A stretch of DNA of 34,741 nt from an uncultured Pseudomonadales bacterium. GTDB taxonomy: Bacteria > Pseudomonadota > Gammaproteobacteria > Pseudomonadales > Azotimanducaceae. The translations under genes and the position numbers were made by a program. The notes under the pieces were generated by a model that was not told the origin of the DNA, searched no databases, and was given only the letters and a program-made list of their open reading frames with translations. Position 1 is the first letter of the stretch, and each line of letters opens with the position of its first letter. Of the stretch, positions 20,227 through 27,688 are shown piece after piece. The stretch lies in contig CAMYJX010000013.1 in the NCBI GenBank assembly GCA_947258825.1, forward strand, positions 27,933-62,673, given 5' to 3'.

Positions 20227-21294
20227 ATGAGCGGTTTGCAAAGTATTGTCGTGTCCGGTTTGATCCTGCTGGGCGTCTGGGGCTCGAGTGCGCCCGTCCT
20301 GGGGGCGGAAGACGGGGATCCCCTGTTCGCATCGGACGAGCTGCTGGCCGTACAGCTGACGGGGCCCCTGCGGAGCATGGCGCGGGATCGGAGCGATGAG
20401 CCGGAAGCGCGGGCCGGCCGGCTGTCGTTTACCGATAGCAGCGGCACGCTGGTGGAAGTACCGATAGAGCTCAGCCCCCGTGGCAAAAGCCGACGCGATC
20501 GTCAGGTCTGCTCCTTCCCGCCGCTGTCGCTGAAGCTGCCGAAGAAAGAGATGGATGGCACCGTCTTCGAAAATCAGAAGAGCCTGAAGCTGGTGACCTA
20601 TTGCAAGTCTCAGGAACGCCATCAGCAGTACCTGCTGAAAGAGTATCTGGCCTATCGAATCTTCAACCTGCTGACCGATAACAGCCTCCGGGTTCGGCTG
20701 CTGCAGATCGAGTACGTGGACGAGGACAGGGGCGGCAAGGCTCTGGTCAGGCTGGGCTTCGTCATCGAGCACTTCAAGCGTTTTGCCAAGCGGCTCGGGG
20801 TGAAGCGGGTCAAGCCGATAACCATTCCTCGGGAGCAGCTGGAGCCGGCTCAGGCAAGCCTGGTGGAGCTGTTCGAGTATCTGATCGGCAATGTTGATTT
20901 TTCCCTGGTATCGGGACCAACGGGCGATGACTGCTGTCACAACGCCAAGCTCTTTCAGACCGCGGACGGCTTGATGCTCCCTGTTCCCTACGATTTCGAC
21001 ATGACCGGTTTCGTCAACCCGCCCTACGGCACGGCCAACGCGCAGCTCAAGCAGCGCAATATTCGCCAGAGGATTTACAGAGGCCTTTGCCGGGCGGGTG
21101 ACCACCATCAGAACGCGGTCGAACGCGCGCAGGAGATGCGCCAGCCCATCGAGCAGCTGATCAGGGATCAGGCTGGCCTCGACGACAACAACCGTAAGAA
21201 AATCCTCAGCTACCTGGCGGCGTTTTACGACGTTCTGGACGACCCGCAGAAGCTGCAGAAGGACATTCTGGGCACCTGTCGCTACCCGCTCTGA
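20227..21294 (+). CDS. Exported CotH/HipA-like kinase-fold protein (putative)
   Basis: A 355-aa exported protein with no firm name. The ATG at 20227 gives a signal peptide cleaved near VLGA/ED (residue 27); longer starts bury it. The middle resembles atypical kinases of the CotH/HipA type. A basic strand LKLVTYC (120-126) is followed by a helix LLKEYLAYRIFNLL (Glu139). Then comes YLIGNVDFS (219-227, Asp224 as candidate catalytic base), CCHNAKLF (Asn239 as candidate metal ligand) and PVPYDFDMTG (Asp258 in the DFG-like position). These roles are inferred from motif order. A single gene on this strand, it converges on the five-gene region's hydrolase with a 13-bp overlap. DUF4956 genes like the one nearby are often neighbours of CotH proteins. 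Phosphorylation in the periplasm is possible; the target is unknown. Confidence 0.68.
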   Translation: MSGLQSIVVSGLILLGVWGSSAPVLGAEDGDPLFASDELLAVQLTGPLRSMARDRSDEPEARAGRLSFTDSSGTLVEVPIELSPRGKSRRDRQVCSFPPLSLKLPKKEMDGTVFENQKSLKLVTYCKSQERHQQYLLKEYLAYRIFNLLTDNSLRVRLLQIEYVDEDRGGKALVRLGFVIEHFKRFAKRLGVKRVKPITIPREQLEPAQASLVELFEYLIGNVDFSLVSGPTGDDCCHNAKLFQTADGLMLPVPYDFDMTGFVNPPYGTANAQLKQRNIRQRIYRGLCRAGDHHQNAVERAQEMRQPIEQLIRDQAGLDDNNRKKILSYLAAFYDVLDDPQKLQKDILGTCRYPL

Positions 21295-22265
21295 AGCCAT
21301 TCCGCCAGGAGGCCGCTGAATCGCGGGTGAATCAGATAGCCCGCGGAATGATGCGGATTTGATCTGCCGTAGCGCTCGGCCAGATTGTAGATGCGATAGT
21401 CCTTGATCTGGCTGACCAGCTGACGATCCAGCATTCGGGCGTAGTCGTTGGCCACCGTCTCGTCATGACAGGTGAAGTCGTCTTCTGCGGCTATGTTCAG
21501 CCAGTTGATGATGTTTGTGGGAAAGCGCTGCGTGTTTGGGGACTTCGCGCCCGCCAGGTGATGCTTCACGAACTCGTCGGCCAGCGGCGATCCCAGCGTG
21601 ATCCAGGTGTCCACCCTGGGTACATGGGGGAAATCGGTGTCCACCGGCTCGTGTCCCGCCTGCCAGAGCGAGTCGTAGGCAATTACGCTGCCCAGGCAGT
21701 GGCTCACCAGAAGGATGCGGTCGTTACGGTTCAGCGCGTCCTGCAGGACCGGCGCAAGGCGCTGTTGCGTAGCTTCCTGGAAACCGTTGGCATTTTTGAA
21801 GTAGGCGGCGACCTCGGGCATCTTCCTGGCGATGGCGACGTTGGTGAGATGCAGCGCGGACAGGATCGGCGCGCCCAGGTCTGCCATGAACTCTTTGAGC
21901 GAACTCTTGCCGGGTACCGACTCGTAATACTGACGGCGGAATCGCTTCCTGTTTTTCAGCGCGCTGAGCGAGCGTAGCGCCTGCTCCCGGTCGACAAGGT
22001 CGAGCTCCTGGTCGTACTTCCCCCCCGCCGTTTTGAGCAGCTCGTTGCTCAGATCTCCGTAGTAGACGAACTGCAGATTGACGCCCTCGAGCAGCTCGCT
22101 GCCCCCAGCTTCCTGGTGATCGCGGTCCAGGCCCGCGGCCATGGCAGATCGCCAGTGGCTCTCCAGCAATTCGGCCGCAGGTTTCCATCCGCGACCATGA
22201 ATCATGATCAGCGTTCGCGTTCGCGTGCGCTCGCGCTTGTTCTGCTCATTGAGCTGCGTAGACAC
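21282..22265 (-). CDS. Alpha/beta-hydrolase-fold protein with Cys at the nucleophile position
   Basis: A 327-aa cytoplasmic protein of the alpha/beta hydrolase fold. The GTG start at 22265 has GGGGG about 7 nt upstream and overlaps the end of the preceding gene by 20 nt; the next in-frame ATG (22205) would cut into the first strand. TLIMIHGRG is the oxyanion-side loop. The nucleophile elbow, usually GHSLGS, reads SHCLGS, with Cys190 encoded by TGC in place of serine. Late HHSAGYLIHP supplies a candidate catalytic His. Cys nucleophiles occur in dienelactone hydrolase, so activity is possible, but the substrate is unknown. It is the last gene of a minus-strand operon of four. Confidence 0.78.
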   Translation of the reverse strand: MSTQLNEQNKRERTRTRTLIMIHGRGWKPAAELLESHWRSAMAAGLDRDHQEAGGSELLEGVNLQFVYYGDLSNELLKTAGGKYDQELDLVDREQALRSLSALKNRKRFRRQYYESVPGKSSLKEFMADLGAPILSALHLTNVAIARKMPEVAAYFKNANGFQEATQQRLAPVLQDALNRNDRILLVSHCLGSVIAYDSLWQAGHEPVDTDFPHVPRVDTWITLGSPLADEFVKHHLAGAKSPNTQRFPTNIINWLNIAAEDDFTCHDETVANDYARMLDRQLVSQIKDYRIYNLAERYGRSNPHHSAGYLIHPRFSGLLAEWLQSG

Positions 22266-23112
22266 CGAGCCGCCCCCTTTTTCCAGCGCCTTCGTCTGCC
22301 AGCAGCAGGTCGCCTTCTGCCGTGACGGCTATGCCTTCAGCCTGGCGGTGGTGTTTCGCCGTGGGCAGCTCGAAGGCATCGACCAGTGCCCCGTCAGCCG
22401 TCAGCTCCATAAGCGCACGTTCCCTGGCGGCAACGATCAGCAGGTGGCCGTTGTCGGGAATTACCGTGATGCCCGATGGATGAAAGCCACGGGATCCCAT
22501 GCGCTCCTTCAAAGCATCACGGTCGAGCCTGATGGTTTTCGTGTCATCCAGCGCCTTGTTCTCCAGCGACCAGTGGAAAACGGTGACGTATCCTTTGAGC
22601 GCCTTCTGGCGTGGAGATTTGCACAGGACCAGCAGGCTCTTCCGGTCCCGCTGGTACTCCAGGCCCTCAATCTCACAGCGTTTTCCCAGGCCGGTCCTGG
22701 TCATCTGATAGCCGACTGCCGAGTTGTCCTCACCTTCGGGGGCGGAATAAAGCACGCCGTTGCTGTCGATCAGGTAGATCTCATCTTCTGTCACCGCGAT
22801 GCCTTCAAAGTCACCGCGAATCGCAGGGTCGCCCAGGGCAAACTTTTTGATCCGACGACCTTCGCGGTAATCCAGCTGGTGGATAACGGCCTTTTCGTCG
22901 TCATGCGCAAACAGGCGCTGACGGTCGTCCAGGGCCAGTCCGGATATCTCGCTGAGCGATTTTGGCAGCTTCCACTGAGAGAAGCGGGTGTCGTCGTAGT
23001 CGAAGCCTCCCACCGAGAAGGTCTCCGCTGCTTCGGCGCACGCGTGCATCAGCGGAAGCCCGCCCAGCAGCAGGAACCCCTGGATCAGGCGGACGAACCT
23101 AGCGGTCGTCAT
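22246..23112 (-). CDS. SdiA-regulated-type / esterase-like phytase propeller protein, exported
   Basis: A 288-aa exported protein. The ATG at 23112 begins MTTARFVRLIQG and gives a signal peptide with a hydrophobic core; cleavage is near residues 25-29 (HACAEAAE), and LMHAC is at best a weak lipobox. The mature part matches the SdiA-regulated propeller family: LPKSLSEISGLALD (49-62), GDFEGIAVTEDEIYLIDSNG (100-119) and CEIEGLEY. Late HRQAEGIAVTAEGDLLLADEG closes the propeller. Related proteins include phytase-like phosphatases and sugar-binding propellers, and no catalytic residues are evident. It overlaps the DUF4956 gene by 14 nt and the hydrolase by 20 nt, so all are cotranscribed. Confidence 0.8.
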   Translation of the reverse strand: MTTARFVRLIQGFLLLGGLPLMHACAEAAETFSVGGFDYDDTRFSQWKLPKSLSEISGLALDDRQRLFAHDDEKAVIHQLDYREGRRIKKFALGDPAIRGDFEGIAVTEDEIYLIDSNGVLYSAPEGEDNSAVGYQMTRTGLGKRCEIEGLEYQRDRKSLLVLCKSPRQKALKGYVTVFHWSLENKALDDTKTIRLDRDALKERMGSRGFHPSGITVIPDNGHLLIVAARERALMELTADGALVDAFELPTAKHHRQAEGIAVTAEGDLLLADEGAGKRGRLGVYAAQ

Positions 23113-23743
23113 CCTGATGATCCCGGCTGGTGAGAAACGAGAAGAACGGGCTGTTGAGCCGCGCCCCGTAGTCGAGGGTCCACAGAACCAGGGTGCCGTA
23201 AACGAAGCCCATGGATATGACCGTCGCGATCCCCAGCGCCGAAACGCCGGCGCCCAGGCCAATGGCGATGGCGCAGAAGATATATAGCGTGTGGGCGGGT
23301 TCGGCGAGGCTGAAACGAAAGCGTACTGCTGCCACCACGCCAGCCAGGCTGAAGGCGAGGGCGAGGCTGTCCTGAACGATCATGGCGATGCCGGCCACGA
23401 TGACAGGCAGGATCATCATGGTCTGGGCAAAGGAACGATCGACTTTGCGTATCGGCGTGGTAATGAAGTACATCCAGGAAACTGGCGCCATGAGCAGCAT
23501 GCCGCCGACCACCGCGATGGCCAGCTTTAGGATATACACCTGCTCTTCAACGGTGCCGCCGATGGAGCGAACGATCTCGAACTCCTCGGGACCGTCTCCC
23601 AGCATGTCCGCGACGCCACCGAGGGGCACGTACGGGTGCAGGTCGGGAAACAGCGCCAGCAGGCTCCAGCTGACGCCCACCAGCAAACCGTAGTAGCCGG
23701 TAATGACCGTGAGTGGAGCAGATACGCGAACCGACTTACGCAT
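23099..23743 (-). CDS. DUF4956 integral membrane protein
   Basis: A 214-aa inner-membrane protein with about five or six hydrophobic segments (roughly 15-32, 70-95, 105-123, 126-140 and a long stretch 152-190). The DUF4956 hallmark is the run from FAQTMMILPVIVAGIAMIV to LAGVVAAVRFRF (residues 105-144) followed by YIFCAIAIGLGAG. The family has no proven function. It is often found next to VTC-type polyphosphate polymerase and CotH-kinase genes, a pattern partly matched here. Its ATG lies 3 nt after the metallophosphatase stop and its 3' end overlaps the next gene. Confidence 0.85.
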   Translation of the reverse strand: MRKSVRVSAPLTVITGYYGLLVGVSWSLLALFPDLHPYVPLGGVADMLGDGPEEFEIVRSIGGTVEEQVYILKLAIAVVGGMLLMAPVSWMYFITTPIRKVDRSFAQTMMILPVIVAGIAMIVQDSLALAFSLAGVVAAVRFRFSLAEPAHTLYIFCAIAIGLGAGVSALGIATVISMGFVYGTLVLWTLDYGARLNSPFFSFLTSRDHQDDDR

Positions 23744-23746
23744 GTA

Positions 23747-25549
23747 TCAGCCCTCGATCTTCCAGGTTTTCAGCAGCTCATCTCGACGTTTCAACAGATC
23801 GCGCCGCTGATTGCGGGACAGGAGATCCCCGAGGGTTTCCTCCAGCTGGGGCTCGTCCAGCTTGCGTAGCGCTTCAGCAAAAGCCAGCGGCAGCACGGCG
23901 GGCGCGTTCTGCAGATAGGCGGGAAAACCCTTGCCCCTGCCGAAGGCTCTGGCGTGGCCGGCGCTCATGAACTGCCAGGTGCCCCGGTTGTAGAGCATGG
24001 TCGTGGGCTGCCGGCTCTCATTCTGGATCAGCGCGTCCAGCACGTACATCAGGTTGAAGAGGTTGCCACGTCCGCACCAGTTGGACGGCCCCTGACCCAG
24101 CGCCATGCGTTCCGCCTCGTCGATGGTCTGTGTCCAGACGGCTGTCAGGGTTCCGCGCTTGCCTTCGTATTCCCGGGCCGCGACCGGGGCAACCAGGCCC
24201 AGGTTCAGAAGGCGGTCCAGCTGGTAGGCAGCCAGCTGATTGTTGATATCCCGTTTGCCTCCTCGCTGGAACAACCCTCGCACCGTCGTATCGCCCATAG
24301 CGACGGACACCGGCAGGCCACCGTCGGCGCGCGGAGCTTCAGCCGCTGGGGCCATGACGCCGCTGGCGAGCAGTGGCCCTAACGCCGCGGCGTCCAGGCC
24401 AGAGATTTCGATTGCCGGCATGGGATCGGGCCGGTCCGCAAGCTCGCCCGTGTCCGGGTAGAAGACCCGGGCACTCGAGTCAGCGATGATCAGCCCGGCC
24501 GGTTGCCCACGGTAGTATTCAGTGAGCATTCCGGTATCCGCCAGTATGGCCTGGCCGTCGAAACGCTGACGGATTCGATGGTCAGGCGTCGGCGTGTGGC
24601 CCATTACCACGCGTGAGACCTGCCAGCGGCTCAGGGCGTCGGCCAGAACCGGGGTCTCCAGCAGGTGATGGCATCTGGCGGTGCCCCGGTACCAGAGCAC
24701 GCCCGCATAGGAAAACAGATCATCGCTGGCCAATGCCACGAAGCGCTCCGTATCGGCGACCAATTCGGGAGGTATGGGTTCGAGGGACGCGGAGGATGGC
24801 TCGGCATCGAGCCTGGCCCGCAGCTCCTTCGCGCTGTCGTTGACGTCTGCGTTGGGAGAAATCAACGCCGCCTGCTCCAGAACCACGCGAAGCTGCAGCA
24901 GCTCGTTGAGACGCGCTTTGAAAGTGGCTTCCAGATCTGCAGGTGACACCGTTGCCGCCAGCGGCGGAAGCCCACCATGCACGAAGGCGGTATCGTTGAC
25001 GACCAGCACGGACGGCTGCTGGAGCAGCCACTGGCCGTAGACGCCGTTTGGCAGAAACGCCTCGCGGTGCGCGTCAAAGCCGGGTGGCGGTTGATCGCTG
25101 CCTGCCTCCGCGTCGGTAGCCGCCGCGCCCGGCTCGGCGAAAGCCGCATACTCGCCTCTGGACACGTAGCGGAGGTCGCCGGTCAGATTCATGAGCTCAT
25201 GATTGCCCAGCACCACGTGAACCTGGCCCCCGGCAGCCAGCGCCTCGGGTTGAAGCTTCATGAGCAGGTCCATGACTTTCTTCGAATCGGCACCGCGATC
25301 CAGCAGGTCGCCCAGGCTCACCAGGTGCGTGGAACCCGCGGTCCAGCTTCCGGAGTCATCGACGACGTCCAGATCCCGCAGCAGCCGGAAAAGCTGATCG
25401 AATGCCCCGTGAACGTCGCCGAAGGCAATGATACGCGATGCCTGAAACCGAACGTCTGAGGATTCGCCTGCGGTTAAGGGGGTTACGACCCACAGCATGG
25501 CCAGCAGAATGATGCCGCGTAGTAGTGGCCTACTGCTAAACGTGGTCAT
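23747..25549 (-). CDS. Exported metallophosphatase fused to a degenerate kinase-like domain
   Basis: A 600-aa two-domain protein, first gene of its operon. The ATG at 25549 follows GGAGGGTCAG and gives a signal peptide cleaved near LTA/GES (27). Residues about 38-370 are a calcineurin-like phosphatase: GDVHG 44-48, GDLLDRG 80-86, GNHE 115-118, then FVHGG and VMGHT further on. All metal ligands look intact, resembling Shewanella-like phosphatases. Residues about 420-600 look like a PI-kinase/HipA-type fold: AAYQLDRLLNLGLV, then LDALIQNESR (504-513), then MSAGHARAFG (528-537). The catalytic D, N and DFG-like D expected there are missing, so it would be a pseudokinase. That second reading is inference. 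Periplasmic phosphomonoester or phosphoprotein hydrolysis is the likely activity. Confidence 0.8.
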   Translation of the reverse strand: MTTFSSRPLLRGIILLAMLWVVTPLTAGESSDVRFQASRIIAFGDVHGAFDQLFRLLRDLDVVDDSGSWTAGSTHLVSLGDLLDRGADSKKVMDLLMKLQPEALAAGGQVHVVLGNHELMNLTGDLRYVSRGEYAAFAEPGAAATDAEAGSDQPPPGFDAHREAFLPNGVYGQWLLQQPSVLVVNDTAFVHGGLPPLAATVSPADLEATFKARLNELLQLRVVLEQAALISPNADVNDSAKELRARLDAEPSSASLEPIPPELVADTERFVALASDDLFSYAGVLWYRGTARCHHLLETPVLADALSRWQVSRVVMGHTPTPDHRIRQRFDGQAILADTGMLTEYYRGQPAGLIIADSSARVFYPDTGELADRPDPMPAIEISGLDAAALGPLLASGVMAPAAEAPRADGGLPVSVAMGDTTVRGLFQRGGKRDINNQLAAYQLDRLLNLGLVAPVAAREYEGKRGTLTAVWTQTIDEAERMALGQGPSNWCGRGNLFNLMYVLDALIQNESRQPTTMLYNRGTWQFMSAGHARAFGRGKGFPAYLQNAPAVLPLAFAEALRKLDEPQLEETLGDLLSRNQRRDLLKRRDELLKTWKIEG

Positions 25550-25558
25550 CTGACCCTC

Positions 25559-25590
25559 CATCAGCCCCGGTGACCATCAACCCCGGTGAC
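25559..25590 (+). repeat. Tandem 16-bp repeat before the metallophosphatase
   Basis: CATCAGCCCCGGTGAC (25559-25574) is followed at once by CATCAACCCCGGTGAC (25575-25590), 15 of 16 positions identical. A decayed third unit (CCAATTAGCCCCGATCG) continues to 25607. It begins about 10 nt upstream of the metallophosphatase start, partly over its leader, and may bind a regulator or be a small expansion. Confidence 0.7.
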
Positions 25591-25719
25591 CCAATTAGCC
25601 CCGATCGCTCGATTCTCTCCAACAGTTTTATACCGGACCTGATCCGTTAACGCGAGAATCCGCGTAATGCTGATTTGGCCATCCAAGCTGGCGGGCGGTT
25701 TTAACAATGAGTGTGGGCC

Positions 25720-25725
25720 TATAAT
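25720..25725 (+). promoter_or_regulatory. Putative -10 box for the NTF2-like gene
   Basis: TATAAT lies 37 nt before the ATG at 25762. The -35 region is weak (GGTTTT around 25697-25702 at 17-nt spacing). AGGAGG at 25748-25753 supplies a strong ribosome-binding site 8 nt before the ATG. Confidence 0.45.
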
Positions 25726-25761
25726 CATCGTCCGCCATGGGCCGATCAGGAGGATGGACGC

Positions 25762-26163
25762 ATGCACCCGAACGAGGCGCTGTTTGCCAACGAGGGGTTC
25801 TATCTGGCTTTTGCTCAGGGGGACGTGGATGCCATGGACCGGCTGTGGTCTGCAAACCCCAGCGTGCTCTGTGTGCACCCGGGATGGCCAGCGCTGACTA
25901 CCCGTGCCGCGGTCTTGGAGAGCTGGGCCCGGATACTGGAAAACCCCAGCCGGCCGCAGATCGCTTTTCAGGTTCAGGAAGTCATACCGATGGGAAGCGT
26001 CATGGCCGTGGTCTGCTACGAGCAGGTGGAAGGTGCCGTGATGCTGGCCAGCAACCTGTACCTGGAGGAAGCCCTAACCGTGCGCATGGTTGGCCACCAT
26101 GCCGGTGTCTGCGCTAACCCGCCAACTCTAGCGGAGGCGAAGGAGCCGCGGCTCGACGGGTAA
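25762..26163 (+). CDS. NTF2-like / SnoaL-type small protein
   Basis: A 133-aa cone-fold protein of the NTF2-like (SnoaL/DUF4440) superfamily. It opens with FYLAFAQGDVDAMDRLWS, the usual first helix, then VLCVHPGWPALTTRAAVLESWARIL, and ends with the strand region VVCYEQVEGAVMLASNLYL. It is probably a small-molecule binding protein or isomerase/cyclase-type enzyme; there is no clear catalytic pair. AGGAGG 8 nt upstream fixes the ATG. It diverges from the metallophosphatase (212 nt between starts) and has its own -10 box. Confidence 0.82.
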   Translation: MHPNEALFANEGFYLAFAQGDVDAMDRLWSANPSVLCVHPGWPALTTRAAVLESWARILENPSRPQIAFQVQEVIPMGSVMAVVCYEQVEGAVMLASNLYLEEALTVRMVGHHAGVCANPPTLAEAKEPRLDG

Positions 26164-26194
26164 AGCCGCGCTGAAGGCCTGCTGCGCCTGTCAG

Positions 26195-26249
26195 CGGCAC
26201 TGCGTCGGCACTGCGTTCGCACTGCGTCGGCACTGCGTCCGAACTGCGT
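26195..26249 (+). repeat. Five-unit 11-bp tandem array upstream of the HDOD gene
   Basis: Five consecutive 11-mers with consensus CGGCACTGCGT: units at 26195, 26206 and 26228 are exact, while 26217 (TCGCACTGCGT) and 26239 (CCGAACTGCGT) have two changes each. The array sits in the 177-nt gap between two plus-strand genes, about 50-100 nt upstream of a -10 box. The period is about one helical turn. Confidence 0.9.
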
Positions 26250-26297
26250 CACAGTCAGAGCGAGCAAGGGGTCGCATCTGGCTTTGCCGGCGCCGTT

Positions 26298-26303
26298 TAT
26301 AAT
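26298..26303 (+). promoter_or_regulatory. Putative -10 box for the HDOD gene
   Basis: TATAAT lies 37 nt before the ATG at 26341. There is no recognisable -35, which fits control by a protein bound to the upstream 11-bp array. Confidence 0.5.
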
Positions 26304-26340
26304 CCGCCGGTTGCGAACGGATTTTGGCAGGAATCAGACA

Positions 26341-27600
26341 ATGAACCAGGCGGCTGTCAGCTCTCCAAAGATCGGCACGCTGCGCAGGCTCACCTCCGAT
26401 CACCCTTACTTTGCTGGCTGGTCCGTGGACCAGCTGAAAGCCATCGAAGCCTTCTCGCACATTATTGACGCGCCTTCTTCCACACAGATCATGGCGCTGG
26501 CAGACCTGAACCCTTATGAATACTTCCTGGTGGACGGGCAGGTCACCCTGCAGCCTGAAGCTGGAGAACAGCGGACCGTGAAAGCGGGGGATCTGGACGC
26601 CGGTTTTCCGCTTGCCCATCTGCGGCCCAGCCAGTACCAGCTGACCGCGCTGCCCGGGGCGAAGCTGGTGAGGGTAGAATCCTCGAAGCTCAAACAGCAG
26701 CAGTCGCAGAAGCGCCAGGCGAGATTTCAGCTCAACGACGACGCGCTGGCTGGCAGCTGGCGGAGCCATGCGCTGGTGACAAGGTTGACTAAGCAGATGC
26801 GCAGCGGCGGCTTGGCAATTCCCCCCATGCCGGGAATCGCAGTGAAGATCCGCCGCGCGCTGGAGAAGGATGATTACAGCATGGCCGGCATTGCGGCCAT
26901 CATTTCAGCTGATCCGGCCATTGCCGGTCGCCTGACGCGCGTAGCCAACAGCGCCATCTTCGGTGGTCAGAGCGCGTGCCAGTCCGTGCAGGATGCGCTG
27001 GTCCGGCTGGGCATTCAGCGGGCGCAGAACATCGTTCTGACCCTGGCGACCAGAGACCTGTTCGTCGCCAAGGCGCCTCACCTCAAAGACCGTATGCTCA
27101 AGCGCTGGCGCCATGCCATCGACATTGCTGCGTTGTGTGCGGTTCTGGCGAAGATGACACCCGGTCTGGATGGCGACCGGGCACTGCTGTTGGGGCTGCT
27201 GCATGAGATCGGCGGGCTGCCTGTGATACGCGAAGCGGAAGGTTTTCCGGATCTGGCGGACACCCCCGGCGTGCTGGATGAAGTCCTGGCCGGGCTCGGG
27301 CCGGAGATCTCAGTAGCGGTTCTGGAACAGTGGGGGTTTCAGGCGGATTTTCGCCAGGCGGCTGAGAATCAGTCGAACTGGTATCTGGACCACGAGGGCC
27401 CGGCAGACTATGCCGACGTTCTGGTGGTCGCCCATCTCCACGGGCTGGTGAAAGATCGTGCTTTCCATCGGCTGCCTCGACTCGACGAGACGCCCGCCTT
27501 TCAGAAGCTGGCGCTGGGGTTGCTTTCCCCCCAGCTCAGCCTGCTGGTTCTGGACGAAGCCAAGACCCACATCCAGGAGCTCAAGGGGCTGTTGTCCTGA
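26341..27600 (+). CDS. HDOD domain signalling protein with CRP-like N-terminal domain
   Basis: A 419-aa cytoplasmic regulator. Residues about 18-115 look like a cyclic-nucleotide-binding-type beta-barrel (YFLVDGQVTLQPEAGEQRTVKAGD), though the phosphate-binding cassette is not clear. Residues about 150-370 are an HDOD domain: IPPMPGIAVKI (160-170), ISADPAIAGRLTRVANSA (188-205), then a SVQDALVRLG helix and GLLHEIGG. As in most HDOD proteins the HD pair is not preserved (HE here), so it is probably a non-hydrolytic signalling scaffold. AGGAA lies 8 nt before the ATG. Regulation through the upstream 11-bp array is likely. Confidence 0.88.
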   Translation: MNQAAVSSPKIGTLRRLTSDHPYFAGWSVDQLKAIEAFSHIIDAPSSTQIMALADLNPYEYFLVDGQVTLQPEAGEQRTVKAGDLDAGFPLAHLRPSQYQLTALPGAKLVRVESSKLKQQQSQKRQARFQLNDDALAGSWRSHALVTRLTKQMRSGGLAIPPMPGIAVKIRRALEKDDYSMAGIAAIISADPAIAGRLTRVANSAIFGGQSACQSVQDALVRLGIQRAQNIVLTLATRDLFVAKAPHLKDRMLKRWRHAIDIAALCAVLAKMTPGLDGDRALLLGLLHEIGGLPVIREAEGFPDLADTPGVLDEVLAGLGPEISVAVLEQWGFQADFRQAAENQSNWYLDHEGPADYADVLVVAHLHGLVKDRAFHRLPRLDETPAFQKLALGLLSPQLSLLVLDEAKTHIQELKGLLS

Positions 27601-27688
27601 GCTGACCTGCTCAGCGGTCGACGTGCGCACGGTTCCAGAAGTGGTATGCTTCCCGGCTTTCCTATTTGCGGCCACTGACGGATCTATT

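Noticed and set aside
26195-26249. Tandem repeats considered as a CRISPR array
   Set aside because: Units are 11 bp with no spacers, and no cas gene is nearby.
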